Below are positions 1 through 11,384 of a DNA stretch of 64,000 nt, one piece after another; position 1 is the first letter of the stretch, and every line of letters begins with the position of its first letter. A model generated the notes under the pieces. That model was not told where the DNA came from, did no database searches, and saw only the letters and a program-made list of their open reading frames with translations. The position numbers and the translations under genes are program-made. The DNA is from Magnolia sinica (Eukaryota > Streptophyta > Magnoliopsida > Magnoliales > Magnoliaceae), in contig NC_080574.1 of the NCBI RefSeq assembly GCF_029962835.1, forward strand, positions 20,000,001 through 20,064,000. The letters run 5' to 3'.

Positions 1-217
1 TTTGAAAGCAGTAAACCTAACTAGGAAAACAGGGGAAAACTACTCAGTTATACCGCAAGGTTCCTCCTCCGGCCAATATCTTGATAAATTTCTTAGTAGG
101 TTTCTTAACAAGATCATCCAAAAGCCCTTTCTGCAATAGGCTTGGATGTCCTGGATCCTGGAGCATGAATTTCTAGAGAAATTTGTGGACCTTAGCATAA
201 AGTTTCCTTTTAATCTC

Positions 218-1740
218 CTAAGGTGTCCAAAGTACATTTGATTCACTTGAGATAGAGAAAGTTTTAGAGTTGGCACAACATGGTGAATCAAAGGCTACAA
301 GTAGATAAAATTCAGAGAAATTCTCAATAGGTGATGTAGTCTTAATATATTCCAAAGTTTCAGGCTTCGGTTCAACTTTCAGCTCCTCCCTTAATGGTAA
401 ACATTCAAGATCTGTGGAATGAGGAGCTTTAAAATAAGGGTTCTCTCGGTCAGTAACAACAACCGATGTATTGTTTTGCAAGACATCCATTATTTCTTTT
501 ATCATGGGATCATTTGAATCTGCAAAATATGCTAAGCGATCTTGCATAAAGTTGAGATAGTCAGTTGAGAGAGGCTCATTTTCCACATTGAGGTCTGTGA
601 TGATATGCTCCATGATTCCTTCGTCTTCTCTTAGAATAGAGGAAAACATGATCTCTTGTTCTTCACCTTGGTGAGAGTCAATTGTCACTGGATACATCTC
701 GCCCTGCCCTACATAGACAGATTGTGGATTAGTAGACGCATTGATGTGAAGACTCTGTTCATTGTTACTACTTAGTAGAGGCATTATATCGTCAGGTGTT
801 GACGGCTCAAAAGGTGGCCTTAACTGAGTGGTTTCAAATTCCAGAGTCGTCTCGGGCAACTTGTCTATATCTGAAATCATATTATAATCTAAATCAGGGG
901 AGTGATCTACACACGCCTCAAAAGAGTCATGCGGTTCACTTGGAAGAGACTCTTCCTCCACATGTAAATCAAACGTGTCAGATGGGTGGAGTAGATCATT
1001 ATGGTCGATAATATCCTGTATCTCGTGATCACTTTCCTGAACTATAATTGAAATCGATTCCAGTGAATCATCTGGCTATAAACTTATGATTCTCATCCCA
1101 ATACTTATCATCTTTCAATTCAATACAGTTCACAAGTGGGACGAGATCACTTTCCTCACACTGTTTTCCTAGGTTGAGTTGAGGCTCGAATAAACTAGTC
1201 TCTTCCTCATTGAAGTCAAGCGTGTCATATGATTGGAGCGTGTCAGTATCATTATATTTGAAAGACACCATGTCTCTTGATCATTCCTTTGGACAGTCAT
1301 CGAGATCGACTCTTAAGGAAATTGAGCCGTATGCTCGTTAACACAATCCAACCCTTCATTTTCAATTTCAGTACTCTCCACAAGCGAGTTAGGATCACTT
1401 TCCTCGCATTGTGTTTCTAGATTGGGTTGAGATTGTGATAACCTAGCCTCTTCAACCTTATCGAGGCGCAATTCAATCGCTTCTAATGATTTCATCATGT
1501 TGCGACGAGTTGGTTGAACCGTTCTTGATAGTCTGTGAAATTCAAACGTGAATCCTCTTGGATCGTTTCTGGTTGGATTTCAAAGGTAGGGGATCCAAGA
1601 GAATAGTCACTATAATCAATTGTTGGTTCATCTCTCCAATGTTGATGTTTCCACTAATCATAGTTGTACGGGTCATAGGTGGGAGAGTCTGATGGTTATT
1701 GGTACATATTATCATCCATGATATAATCTCTCTCATTGTT
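218..1740 (-). pseudogene. Broken acidic ORFs of the retrotransposon (gag-position, unrecognised)
   Basis: Open blocks at 1313-1498, 1068-1271 and 218-961 are separated by stops but share style: very acidic, with the phrase QCEESD occurring in both upstream blocks. Residues just before 1498 (LEAIELRLDKVEEARLS) look like a coiled coil. The 247-residue block at 218-961 has no recognised domain. Position downstream of the primer site suggests gag or a lineage-specific leader ORF. Function is not assignable from sequence alone. Confidence 0.4.
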
Positions 1741-2149
1741 TTCTTCTTGTCTGATGGGTGATAATGGTTCTTACTCCCATAATTATAATAACCCCAACAA
1801 TCACGTACTGTTTTCTTAATCTATGAGGTGTAATTATTCTCCTGCATATGATTGCGTAAGGACTTCTTAACCGTTAGAGCATTATATTCTGGTTAGTTCT
1901 CGATGATGGTTTCAGAAAAATTTTGAGACATAGTTTATTTCCTAACATAATCATCTGACAGCCCTTCATAATTTCTCGCATTCTCTAAAACTAGCTCAGC
2001 ATATTGACATTCTCATTCTTGCATATTCATGGTGAACCTTAATCCTGAACCTAATCCTAAAATAGAATAAAAGAAAAATCCTACAGCAATATAAAGAGTA
2101 AGTAGAGGAGAAGTTAGAAGGAGTTTATTGGTTTAGAGAGTTTTATGTT

Positions 2150-2800
2150 AGGATCCTACAAAACAGAAAACAATGTTAGTTTCTAAAAATAAATAAGAAA
2201 AAATCCTAATCTAAAAACAAAACAAAAAGTTAGTCTTAAAAACAAATTAGTTTCTCAAGAAAAATTAGGAAAGTTTCCAAATCTAGAAATAGAAAAAAAA
2301 ATAATTAGTTTCTAAAAATAAATTAAGAAAGTTTCTAAATCTAGAAATAGAAAGAAAAGTTAGTTTTTAAAAACAAATTAGGAAAGTTTCTAAATCTGGA
2401 AATAGAAAGAAGTTACCAACTTAGAAGTTTCTTATTTTGGGATCCTGCAGAAGAAAAAATAAATTAATTTCTAAAAAAGAACTAAGAAAGCAACCTAGTT
2501 TCTAAAAAAAGAAAGAGGAAAGTTTCTAAAAATAGAAAGTAAGTTAGTTTCTGAAAACATAAAAAGAAAAGGAAATTAGTTTCTAAAAATGGATTAGGAA
2601 AGTTTCTAAAAAATAAAAAATTAGTTTCTAAAACAAATTAGGAAAGTTTATATCATAGAATTAGAAAGTAAATTCGTTTTTAAAAACAAAAAAGTTTCTA
2701 AACCTAGAAATAGAAAAAGCTAAGTTAGTTTTTAAAATAATTCTGAAAAAACTCCAACCTAAAAATAGAAAGTAGAAAAATCCTAATCTTAACCTAATTT
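2150..2800. repeat. Degenerate A-rich repeat in retrotransposon leader
   Basis: About 650 bp is built from drifting copies of a short phrase combining 'gtttctaaa', 'tagaaa' and 'ttagg' elements at a spacing of roughly 20-60 bp. It lies between the primer-binding site and the first open frames and has no coding capacity. Confidence 0.6.
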
Positions 2801-2835
2801 CAAAACTAATCAAATCTAAAAAACGCAATCGTCAA

Positions 2836-2853
2836 TCCCCTGCAACAGCGCCA
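2836..2853 (-). other. Retrotransposon primer-binding site (tRNA-Asp type)
   Basis: The minus strand reads TGGCGCTGTTGCAGGGG, differing at two positions from the TGGCGCCGTTGCCGGGG complement of the tRNA-Asp 3' end that many plant gypsy elements use. It sits six bases inside the proposed LTR end, the expected place. Confidence 0.7.
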
Positions 2854-2859
2854 GAAACT

Positions 2860-4195
2860 TGTTCACAACCCCTAATGTAGGGTCGGGATGTAGTAATAAT
2901 CTTAGTAAGACCGAGGTCGAATCCATAGAGACTAATCTTGTACGTTTCTTAAATTAACTAGATGTAGAATTAGAAGAAGATGTGAAACTAATTTTGAAGT
3001 GATTGAGAGAGTAATTGTGAATTAAGTAATTAAAACTAAGAATTTAAAGGTGAGAAGTAGGGTGCCAAGGATCCACTTGTAGTGATTAGGGAGCCCTCTT
3101 ACTTGATTCAAGTGACACAATTAGAATTGGAGTCCTATCCTACCCAATTGGAAAATATATTAATAAGACCAAATCTGAACTTCCATTGACCTAATTCTCA
3201 ATGAAGGAGAACTATGATAATTGGTAGGGATTCCATTACCAAACCATGCCCAGAAGACAATGACAAACAACAGGATTTACCAATTCCATAATCTCAAAGC
3301 AGGAGAATTGTGAAGATTAGGAAGGATTCCATCACCTTACCATGCCCAAGAGACAATGGTGAACAACAGGACTTACTAATTTCATAATTTCAAATCAGGA
3401 AAAGAAGACACTCCAAGCTATTGCAGATCTACTGTAATTTGAATCACAATAAATTATTAAAAACTGAAAGTATTTCTTAAATATTAAATTTGAATCCATG
3501 GAGTTTAACATAAACATAAATCAAAGCAACAGAAACATCCCATCATGGTACAAGCTTCACCTCTTAGCCCTAGCTAAGAGGTTTAGCCAACCATAGACAT
3601 GATTGGACCAAAGTCTCTTAAGAAAAACATGAAAACAACTAAGGGAGAAGAAGAAAAACTCTTGGCGACGGCTTCTCTACCCTTTTGCTTCACTCCTTAA
3701 ACCCTAGAAGATGCCTAAGAACATCCTAGGGAGTCCTATTTATAGTTGTGGAACTTCAACTTTTACACCTAGTTGGAAAATTCTAGAAATCATCTCAAAT
3801 TTATGCAGTTTGCTAAAATAGACTTTACTCTGTGCAGTTTCTTAAAATATACTTCACTTGGCGCAATTTCACAAAATGACCCAGAGTTTCAGAATTTGCT
3901 TTTTTAGGACAATTTCAGGATTCCTTTTCTTCACTTTAAATATTTGATTCTCTTCATTCCTCACTTGATTTTCTTGGATCTTTGGCATGTGAATTCTTCA
4001 ATCTTGATCTCCTAAAATCCATCTCTTGCCTTGGTGATTCTTGAGCATCAAATTCATGCTTTTAGCACCCTTTTCAATCTAAGCTCTTAAATTCACCTTG
4101 CAACACAAACATGAGTAAAATAGAACATTAAGCATTATCATGTCATAAAACCAAGATATAAATAGGGGATAATATACAATATTTGACCCGCAACA
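2860..4195 (-). repeat. 5' LTR of the partial retrotransposon
   Basis: On the minus strand the block starts TGTTGCGGG at 4195 and ends in CA at 2860, a few bases before the primer-binding site. It contains a TATA-like TATAAATAG near 3729-3740 and two imperfect copies of a roughly 110 bp unit at about 3195-3300 and 3301-3410. Boundaries rest on the TG/CA rule and the primer site only, because the partner LTR is outside the window. Confidence 0.6.
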
Positions 4196-4689
4196 ATGTC
4201 ACATACAACAAAGCTGACTCTCTTCAGCATGGGCTTTCTTAACGGTTGCATAAAATCCTTTTGCTGTTAAGTGAGATACTACAAATGCTACTTTTCAGTG
4301 CAACCTTACCCAGTGCGCTTGTGCCAAGGCTGGTCTGCTGGACCCACAACTCGTGAAGCTTGATATGGAGATGTGGATTAGTGCTGACCTGAAGCTTAGC
4401 TTTTGCTCCTTATGCCAGGAAGAAAAACTTGCAGCTCTGTTATACTTAATTAGGGAGCAGATAAGTTCTGATCAGCGAGCTTTGATAGCTGTTTCTACAA
4501 AGCATCATGTGGAATTCCTTGGTATAGGGTATAGAGCCTTCTGTTTGTCATGGTGATATGGATCTAGAAGCTCTCAAAGTTCACCTATCGCAATTTAGAG
4601 CTAGGAAGACAATGCTGCTAGTTTTAATGGATGTTGCTGCATGGGGTATTGATATTCTGTTATTGAAAAAAAAAAAAAACCCAAAAAAC

Positions 4690-4885
4690 CTATATCGGCT
4701 CTGTCATGGACCATTACAAGGCTGTTACTGCCTTTATGGGCTGTTATGGGGGCTGTAACGGCCTTTGCAGGTCATTTTTTCCGTAACAGCTGTTACGACC
4801 TTTACAACCCCATAACGTGTAACGGTTGCCACCATTAGCTTTACGCAACGGCCATTACGGCTCCGTAACTAATGGCCATTACAGC
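4690..4885. repeat. GTAACGGCC-rich palindromic repeat, copy 1
   Basis: The block is made of alternating 'gtaacggcc' and 'ggccattac' type words and so folds on itself. It replaces the expected helicase coding sequence after motif V. A poly-A run (4666-4679) borders it. A related block occurs at 5285-5480. MITE-like, superfamily unknown. Confidence 0.5.
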
Positions 4886-5284
4886 ACACCATGCTATTTA
4901 TGGGTGCACAGAGCCGATTTCCTTGCAGAAGACCATCGCAAATGCATTTCGCTTGTATTTGAAGAAGAAGCCTCTACCTTCAAGGTAATTGATTAGAAGA
5001 GTGAAGGTTTTCCCCACGAAGGATTGCACCCAATTTTTAAAATGTGCTGGGATCCAGTGAGTGAACAGTGCTGACCTTCTCTGAGTGCTTGAAAGCTTTC
5101 AGGTGAGGTGTCAGTGTTTTCAGATTTCTCATATTATTATGGTGTTTGTATTTGGGCACATAATCTCTGATCTTGAGTGTCTTGAATGCATTTGTTCACG
5201 ATACAATGATACATTGATTTTTCTCATCCCGTTTGCTCGGGCTTCATAAGACTGGTAACATATATTGAAGAGACTTAACAAGGT

Positions 5285-5480
5285 ATTCAATAATTCAGTA
5301 ATGGTGGCTGTAATGGCCACTGTCGATACTGTTATGATACAGGTCATAACGGCAACCAAAAAAAAAAAAAAAGGAAAAAAGAAAACTGTAAAGGCCCTGT
5401 AACAGGCCGTTGCAGGCCATTTTTCTGTAACAGGCTATGATGGCCCTGTAATATGTAATGGTACACACTGGTACTGATAC
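5285..5480. repeat. GTAACGGCC-rich palindromic repeat, copy 2
   Basis: This second block uses the same vocabulary (ggctgtaatggcc, ctgtaacaggcc, ggccctgtaa) with an internal poly-A tract at about 5358-5371. It lies inside the helicase pseudogene intron (5103-5565). Confidence 0.45.
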
Positions 5481-5698
5481 GTGACCATTTTTGGATACCT
5501 ACTCTAGCTTCTAAATTCGTAGTTATTTGTCTAATGTTTATTGTGCGGTGGAAAATATGTGCTAGACTAAAGTAGACCATCTTGGAGGCTGAAGGTGAAG
5601 TTGCTAAAGCAATGCATTTGCCAGTAGCATCGTTGACTTTGATTACTTTTTGTGTTTGGAGTTGTTTTTCATGATTTCATCTACTTATATTGCCATTT

Positions 5699-5814
5699 AC
5701 TAAATCTGTTTTAGTATTTTAGTGATTTAAGTCTTGTGGTTTTGTTCTTCTTATATACTAAATCTGTTTTAATACTTTAGTGATTTAAGTCTTGTGGTTT
5801 TGTTCTTCTTATAT
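5699..5814. repeat. 58 bp tandem duplication
   Basis: Two adjacent 58 bp copies (5699-5756 and 5757-5814) differ at only two positions. They lie in non-coding sequence of the helicase pseudogene. Confidence 0.9.
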
Positions 5815-6660
5815 GAAATTGTTGATGTCCGAAAGGCATCATAACTTATTTTTCTATCTTTTTTCCAGTACCATATACTCTTCTCTAACTGTATATATGC
5901 AGTGATGCTTCTCTTCTTTGGGGAGTAACTAGTGATTATGGTATTTGAGGTGGAATAAATGATCTGGGATGTCCTTTTCTAATTCATGGTCTCCGTCCAA
6001 GCAAGTCTTTCATGGTAGATTACCTTTGGAAAAGAAACTGTAAATTTATGTCGAATGCCATGTTGGAAAAAGTGTGCTTTTTAAATGTACCTTCTGAGTT
6101 CTGATACTCCATCATGCACATTTTATATGTAGAGACATAAGATGGTACTGTGAACCATGGATTCTTTAAGAAGTGGGTGTTGTAATTCTTTTTGCAGGTT
6201 TGTTTCACAGGCTTTTTGATGCGGACATCCGAGCACCATACGAGAAGTGAAGCGGCTGTAGGTCTGGGTGCAGGAACTGGGAAACATCTGTTTCAAAATG
6301 TAAAGTAGTATAAATTAGTTAGGAAGCGGGAGTGGGAGAGAGAGGTCTGAAGCACAATTCGAAGAGGGAGCGGCACCCAGTTAGAAGGATCCTGCAACTA
6401 AGGAACTTTCTTCTGCTATACAGAGTTGCGTACGTTCACATTCTTTCAAGTCATGGAAACAAATGCCTATGAGAAAGCATAAAATGGCAGTCAAAATTTT
6501 TCTCAAATCCGTGTGCATTTTTCAGGGGATTGTTGGATGTGGGGGAATATGTGACATTTGAAAGTGGGCAAGAAACACTGCTCAGTGCCTAATGCCTATG
6601 TGCCAGCAGAGCTGAGAGATCCCAAACAAGTGCAGAAGATGCGGCCGCAAAAGGCTAATA

Positions 6661-7430
6661 GTCTCTTATATGAAGAGGTTATCTGCGAAGGTGAAAAGGC
6701 ATGGGAAAAATGGGAAAAGTGGAAACAAAGTCTTCAGAGCTGTAGATTCAGATGCTTCATAAGCAGGTTGGAGCCCTTGGGACGCCTCTGCCAATGCAGG
6801 GGAAAGAAAAAGAAAGGGTTCCAAAGCCTCAATTGATCTAGCTTTCGCTCTTTTTTCATGTGGCCCCGTCATTTCAGGCCATCTTTCTTTCTTCTTAATG
6901 TGCTGTGGCATTTTGTTTTATTAATTAATACTCTGCTTATGCAAATATTGTTTTCTTTATTCATTTTCTTTACCAGTCTAAGCATGTCTAGGGTTCCTTT
7001 AGGTGTTCCGCTTTTGTTCCGGACAGGGTGTGCTCTCCCTTTCTCTGTCAAGCTGTTCTGATCTCAAGTGAGATTTTGCAGTGGTAGAGAACAGTAAAAC
7101 AATAGCCCATGGCGTGTTTTCCTCACTGCTGTCGTAGACACCAAGCTGGAGCAGTGCTGTGCAAACAACAGTACTACTAAAATTCGGGAGCGCATGTCTT
7201 GCAGTTTCACATCTGTAATTATTATTGCATGCAGGAGGATTCTAAACAGGACTTGGTTTCCAGTTTTCAAGTCTTCCGTGCTTCTTTAAAGGCTCTGGAA
7301 ATGATTGGGGGCCCGTAGGTTGCCTGCATTGAATGATAGGAGCCCGTGCTTTGTGTGGATCCCAAACAGGTCGAGCTGATTGGACAGGAAAACAGGACGG
7401 TCTCCGACAAAATGGTCTAGTGCTGAATGA
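6661..7430. other. Gene-poor stretch after helicase pseudogene
   Basis: Short open frames on both strands show no recognisable family. The first part may be downstream sequence of the helicase remnant. No repeat boundary was found. Confidence 0.4.
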
Positions 7431-9077
7431 GACAATTCAAAAACCAACACAAAGGTACCGGCAAAGTATCACAAAATATGCCTCACTGCCTGAAACTTTG
7501 TCATTGATGGTTTCTCCATATGTTGGTGAACATTATTTATTGCATGGGAGAGATTTAGCCGACAATACTGCGGTTGAATGATGGATCTGAAAATAACCTA
7601 GTTGAACTGGGAAATTTGTTTTTGACAGCCATGGGAGTGGCAAATGGGTGTGACCCTTGCAAATGGGTATTTGTGAGTAAATCCTACGCATATCTGGCTT
7701 GTTTTAAGAAAATACCTCTAAAAAATGGGTGACTTTAATGCCCAAGAAATAATGAAGAGGACCAAGGTCCTTAATAGCAAATTCTTTCCCAAGTTGCAAG
7801 GTAAACCACTCCAAGAAGGTTGAATGGTCCTAGTGATCATAATATCAGCTACATAGAGAAGAAGAATTATAGTGCCATATTGTATTTACATGAATAGAAA
7901 AGAGTTTGCCATACCTTAATAAAATCTCTAGGACAATAGGTACTCACTAAATCTGTCAAAACCATACTCCGGAAGCCTGTTTGAGGCCATACGGAGCTCT
8001 GTGCAATTGACAGACATCATTAGAAAATTGTCAACTAACAAATCCTGAAGGTTGTTCCATAAAAACTGGTTCTTTAAGGTACTCATGTAGGAAATCATTT
8101 TTCACAGTCTTTAATGGTCCAACTAGAGATAGCAATAACAATCAAATGGTCTTGATTTAGTTGGCTTTATAATAGGATTAAAGATCTCAGAAAAGTCTAC
8201 TCCATCACTGGATTGTAACCCTTGGTGACCAAATGAGCCTCGAGTCTCTTAAATGTTCTGTCATATTTAAATTTGGTAGTGTACACCCAGCGACACCCTA
8301 CATCATTCATCTTAGATTGTCGAGGAATGAGAATCAAGTAAAGTTATTATGAAGAGCTTGAATTTATTCTTTCACGGCTTCAAGCCATCTTGAGTGTGCA
8401 AGAGCAGATTTGATAAATTTGGGCTTAGCAGGTATAAAAGATGAATTGACAACCAAAGATGTGAGGCTTTAGGGTACTTGACTTTGAGTTGAGTGTTATA
8501 TGGATAGACATGTCCCAAAAAAGCATAGGGCAGAGATCGGAGATTGAATTTATTTTATTATTGTCGGCAACCGAAGGAGAGGGAAACACTGAGATCCAGA
8601 TACCATTAAGGCTGAATAATCTGGCAATTTGTTGAACATCAACCGATATGGAGACTTCATTCCTAGTTTGACTGATGGTACTCTGTTAATCAAATAAACA
8701 ACTGTCCTAAAAGCTTCGATCTGATACTTCTTTGGGACCTTGCTATGAACATCATAGTTAGACTCAATAATATTATGATGTTTTCATTCAGCTACTTGTG
8801 TAGCCGGACATGAGAGTTAGTGAACAATACTTTTAAGCCAAATAATTCTCAAAATCTTTGCTTATGAATTCGCCATTGCCATTGGCATCACTTTGAAAGA
8901 TTTTGATTTTCTTTTTAAATCTTCTTTCCATCATGGCTTGAAGCTTCATAAATAGGAGAAAGAACACAAATTTCTTTTTCATAGGGTATATCCATGTAAA
9001 CTGGGAAAAATTATCAACAAACACAACCTAATAAATGAAAACCTTGGTTAGACACAACAAGACCATATCAGAATGAA

Positions 9078-9218
9078 TTTTTTATTTTATTTTTTTTAAC
9101 ATGCACATACAACCCACACACTCACGCCTTAGTGGGATTTCACCACCTATGGATACTTGAACCCTTGACTGGGTGTTGAAACTCCTAAGAGTCTACCACC
9201 GGAGCAGGAGTAAGGATC
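9078..9218 (-). mobile_element. tRNA-derived SINE, family 1, nested in copia pol
   Basis: On the minus strand it begins GGATCCTTACTCC, has a tRNA-like A box (TCCGGTGGTAGACTC) and a B box (GGGTTCAAGTATCC), then the shared body 'GGTGGTGAAATCCCACT', a GTGTGTGGG tract and a 3' A-rich tail. It interrupts the copia reading frame between the GAG-pre-integrase segment and the integrase core. No clear target duplication was found for this copy. Confidence 0.75.
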
Positions 9219-10840
9219 CTTGTCTTATTTTAAACAAAGGCTTTGAAGATGTCTTACTTATCTCTAAAAACAAAAGCTTGCATCCTTGTCCAGGTTGACA
9301 ACAACTACATACGGAATGTGATTATTCCAATCATCTACTTTGATAATTTACAGAAGACAAAATATTAACTACTTTCTTTTGTAGGTGATCAAGCCATTGG
9401 TGCCAAATTTCTTTTAAGGTTATCTTATTTTGAGTAGAAAATAAAGCTATTGTTCAATCTTTCGTAGCATAAATTTCTCCTTTCATACTCCCATTGGCCA
9501 AAGTCCTCCTGGTGCTCCTTAATAACAAAGCCTTTTGGTGAGAATTTGTAAGTGCAGGGAAAGTCATTTGTAAACAGGCTAGCAGATTGTAACTTTTTCT
9601 TCAATTCAGGGACAAGCAAAACATTAGGGATTGAAGCAGTATGAGATTCAAAATTTATTTTAGCATCACCCACATGAGAAACTGCTGAGTACCATCTGAT
9701 ATCATAACTAAATTTGATCTAGAATAAGGTCCAATATCATATAACTTACTAGGGTCACCTGTCATGTGTGCGGAAGATCCATATCGGCATACCAGTTCTC
9801 ATCCTGGGGATATGTTTGAGTCACAGCTCCAAAAACTTGAGGTATACTTTTGGGTTGGTAGGTGTTTATCAAATCGGTGCCAGCAACCTATGGCTATGTG
9901 CCCACCCTTTTGACACATCTGGCATTTGTTTTTTCATCGTCAAGCTTGAAGGTTTGAATCCTTGATGCTTGTTGCCTCTATTTTGTCCATTGTTTCTCCA
10001 TTTATTGTTGTTGAAATTGTGTTGCTGACCAACAAAGGCAAGATGTTGATTTGAATTTACCTTAATTCTGATGTCCCTGATTTCTGATTCCATGACTTTT
10101 GAAGTAAGGGAATTAGTTCAAAATAGGAGGGAACTGGATGTTTGAGCATTATGTAATGAAGTTCTCGTGCTGAGGACCCAGGCCTTGCAAAGGTAAAAAA
10201 ACCTTGTCTGGTGGTCTATAGGGTTCGATTGTGAGAAATACTTTTAAAGTCGCTGATGTAATTGGACAGAAAAGAGTCAATTTTAAAGATATGTTGGAGC
10301 TGTTGTGTGAGTAAACTCACAGGCTTGTGATATTCCAGCATCGGCATTCTCAAGGCATCTTTAAACTTTAGCAGAGGTTTCTAGTCCAACCACCAGTTGT
10401 AGGGCCTTTTTTTTTTTTGAAAGAGTGCCTGTTGTCCATGCTTTCACTTTTCGGTATGATCTTCTCCAAGCGATATAGTTTGGATTTAGGATTTCACTCT
10501 CACCGTTGGAAGAGAATCTCTTTGTGCAGCATTGGGGTATTCTCCATCAATGACTCCCCACATATTCTCCCCTTCTAACATGGAGATTAGCTAGGTTTTC
10601 CATAGCAAAAAGTTCGTTGAATTGAGTTTCAGTGAAACATAGTCACATTCACAGTCGCAGTTGGGTAGGGATATGACAGAGATTATGGAGCCATGGCAGA
10701 ACGTGCAAGAGGACTTCTACCAACGAAACAAGCTTTCTCTCTCATGATCAATGGAGTTGACAACTGCTGTCAGAGGTTGATCTCTCTTGGGTGCCAACAG
10801 GGTCGATTGAATCTCTCATTTTTTTAAAAAAAAAACATGT

Positions 10841-10850
10841 TCTGATACCA
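10841..10850 (-). other. Copia primer-binding site (initiator tRNA-Met type)
   Basis: The minus strand reads TGGTATCAGA, the standard plant copia primer site, at the edge of the decayed gag region. Confidence 0.65.
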
Positions 10851-11105
10851 TAAAGAAAATCAAGAGATTTAAGAGTTCTCCAGCTTAATACAACATGAGC
10901 CTTGAGAGCTATGCTGTATTTATATACTACCTAAAGTAGTTACATTTGGTTAGGAAACTGCCTAAAGCACACCTACACTTGCACCACTTACATGTAGTTA
11001 GGAAACTACCGAAACTACACTTAATGCCACTTGCATCCAGTTAGGAAACTAACTAAAGCATACTTACACCAGTTCCACCACTACAATTTCACATGCAGTT
11101 AGGGG
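10851..11105 (-). repeat. Probable 5' LTR of copia element
   Basis: The block precedes the tRNA-Met-type primer site. It carries a TATA-like tract (about 10915-10927, 'atttatatac' on the plus strand) and three degenerate repeats around 'gttaggaaact'. Exact ends were not fixed because the partner LTR is missing. Confidence 0.45.
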
Positions 11106-11213
11106 CTGTTGTTATAACCGATTTGATAAGACTCTTTTAGTTCTAGCTATTGGTGAACCCTATCATCTGATTAAAATTGGATTGTGATAGATGGATCCAA
11201 TCCAATTCCCAGT

Positions 11214-11370
11214 AGGTCCCTACTCATGCCTCGGTGGTAGACTCACAAGAGCTTCAACACGAGGTCATGGGTTTGAGTACCTATTGTGGTGAAATCCCAC
11301 TGTGGTGTGAGTGTGTGGGTGTGTGTGGGGTGTGAGTGCATGTGTTAAAAAAATAAAAATAAATAAAAAA
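11214..11370 (+). mobile_element. tRNA-derived SINE, family 1, with 14 bp target duplication
   Basis: The A box is at about 11226-11242 (CTCATGCCTCGGTGGTAGAC) and the B box at 11269-11281 (GGGTTTGAGTACC). The shared body GTGGTGAAATCCCACT, a GTGTGTGGG tract and an A/T-rich tail follow. Flanks 11200-11213 and 11371-11384 read atccaattcccagt and atccaatccccagt, one mismatch in 14. Confidence 0.9.
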
Positions 11371-11384
11371 ATCCAATCCCCAGT

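Larger units (their letters stand above)
1..4195 (-). mobile_element. Partial LTR retrotransposon (Ty3/gypsy-like), cut by window edge
   Basis: Reading on the minus strand, a TG-starting LTR is followed by a primer-binding site matching the 3' end of tRNA-Asp, a long A-rich leader of degenerate repeats, and then broken acidic open frames running to position 1. The tRNA-Asp-type primer site is typical of several plant Ty3/gypsy lineages. No reverse transcriptase, integrase or zinc knuckle is visible in this part; pol and the 3' LTR, if present, lie before position 1. The LTR abuts helicase-derived sequence at 4201, so the element appears to have inserted into that locus. Confidence 0.7.
4201..6660 (+). 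pseudogene. DEAD-box RNA helicase 29 (DBP10/DDX54-type) pseudogene
   Basis: Blocks collinear with plant RH29, a predicted nucleolar ribosome-biogenesis helicase, are visible. Motif II reads NKAD instead of DEAD at 4207-4218. Motif III FSATLP lies near 4294-4311. The second RecA domain follows ([37 protein letters not shown]). Motif V reads DVAAWGID, with the usual arginine changed to W. After a gap of about 120 residues that should include motif VI come LQKTIANAFRLY and EGLHPIFK (4905-5040). An exon ends at 5102 with AG|GTGAGG and the next starts at 5566 with an in-frame TAG before TILEAEGEVAK. A C-terminal piece SVPNAYVPAELRDPKQV follows at 6579-6632. Multiple frameshifts and stops rule out a working helicase. 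Retained introns mean it is not a processed copy. Confidence 0.8.
7430..11105 (-). mobile_element. Decayed Ty1/copia retrotransposon
   Basis: On the minus strand the copia order is readable with many stops and frameshifts. First comes an LTR, then a TGGTATCAGA primer site at 10841-10850. A CQMC...GH zinc knuckle follows near 9890-9930, and a protease region reading GSSAHMTGDP near 9750-9790. The GAG-pre-integrase stretch is VLLVPELKKKLQSASLFTNDF (9530-9640, split in reading), followed by KLLFLEISKTSSKPL (9235-9290). The integrase core is FVDNFSQFTWIYPMKKK at 8970-9022. Reverse transcriptase words are CRWVYTTKFKYD (about 8260-8295) and a YVADI box (the YVDD region, about 7840-7860). An RNase H-proximal block HAINNVHQHMEKPSMTKFQA lies near 7470-7530. 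The element is non-functional. The 3' LTR was not found, so the low-coordinate end is approximate. Confidence 0.8.

Noticed and set aside
11226-11281. tRNA-like A and B boxes suggesting a tRNA gene
   Set aside because: No acceptor stem or cloverleaf closes around them; the unit has a SINE body, an A-rich tail and target duplication.
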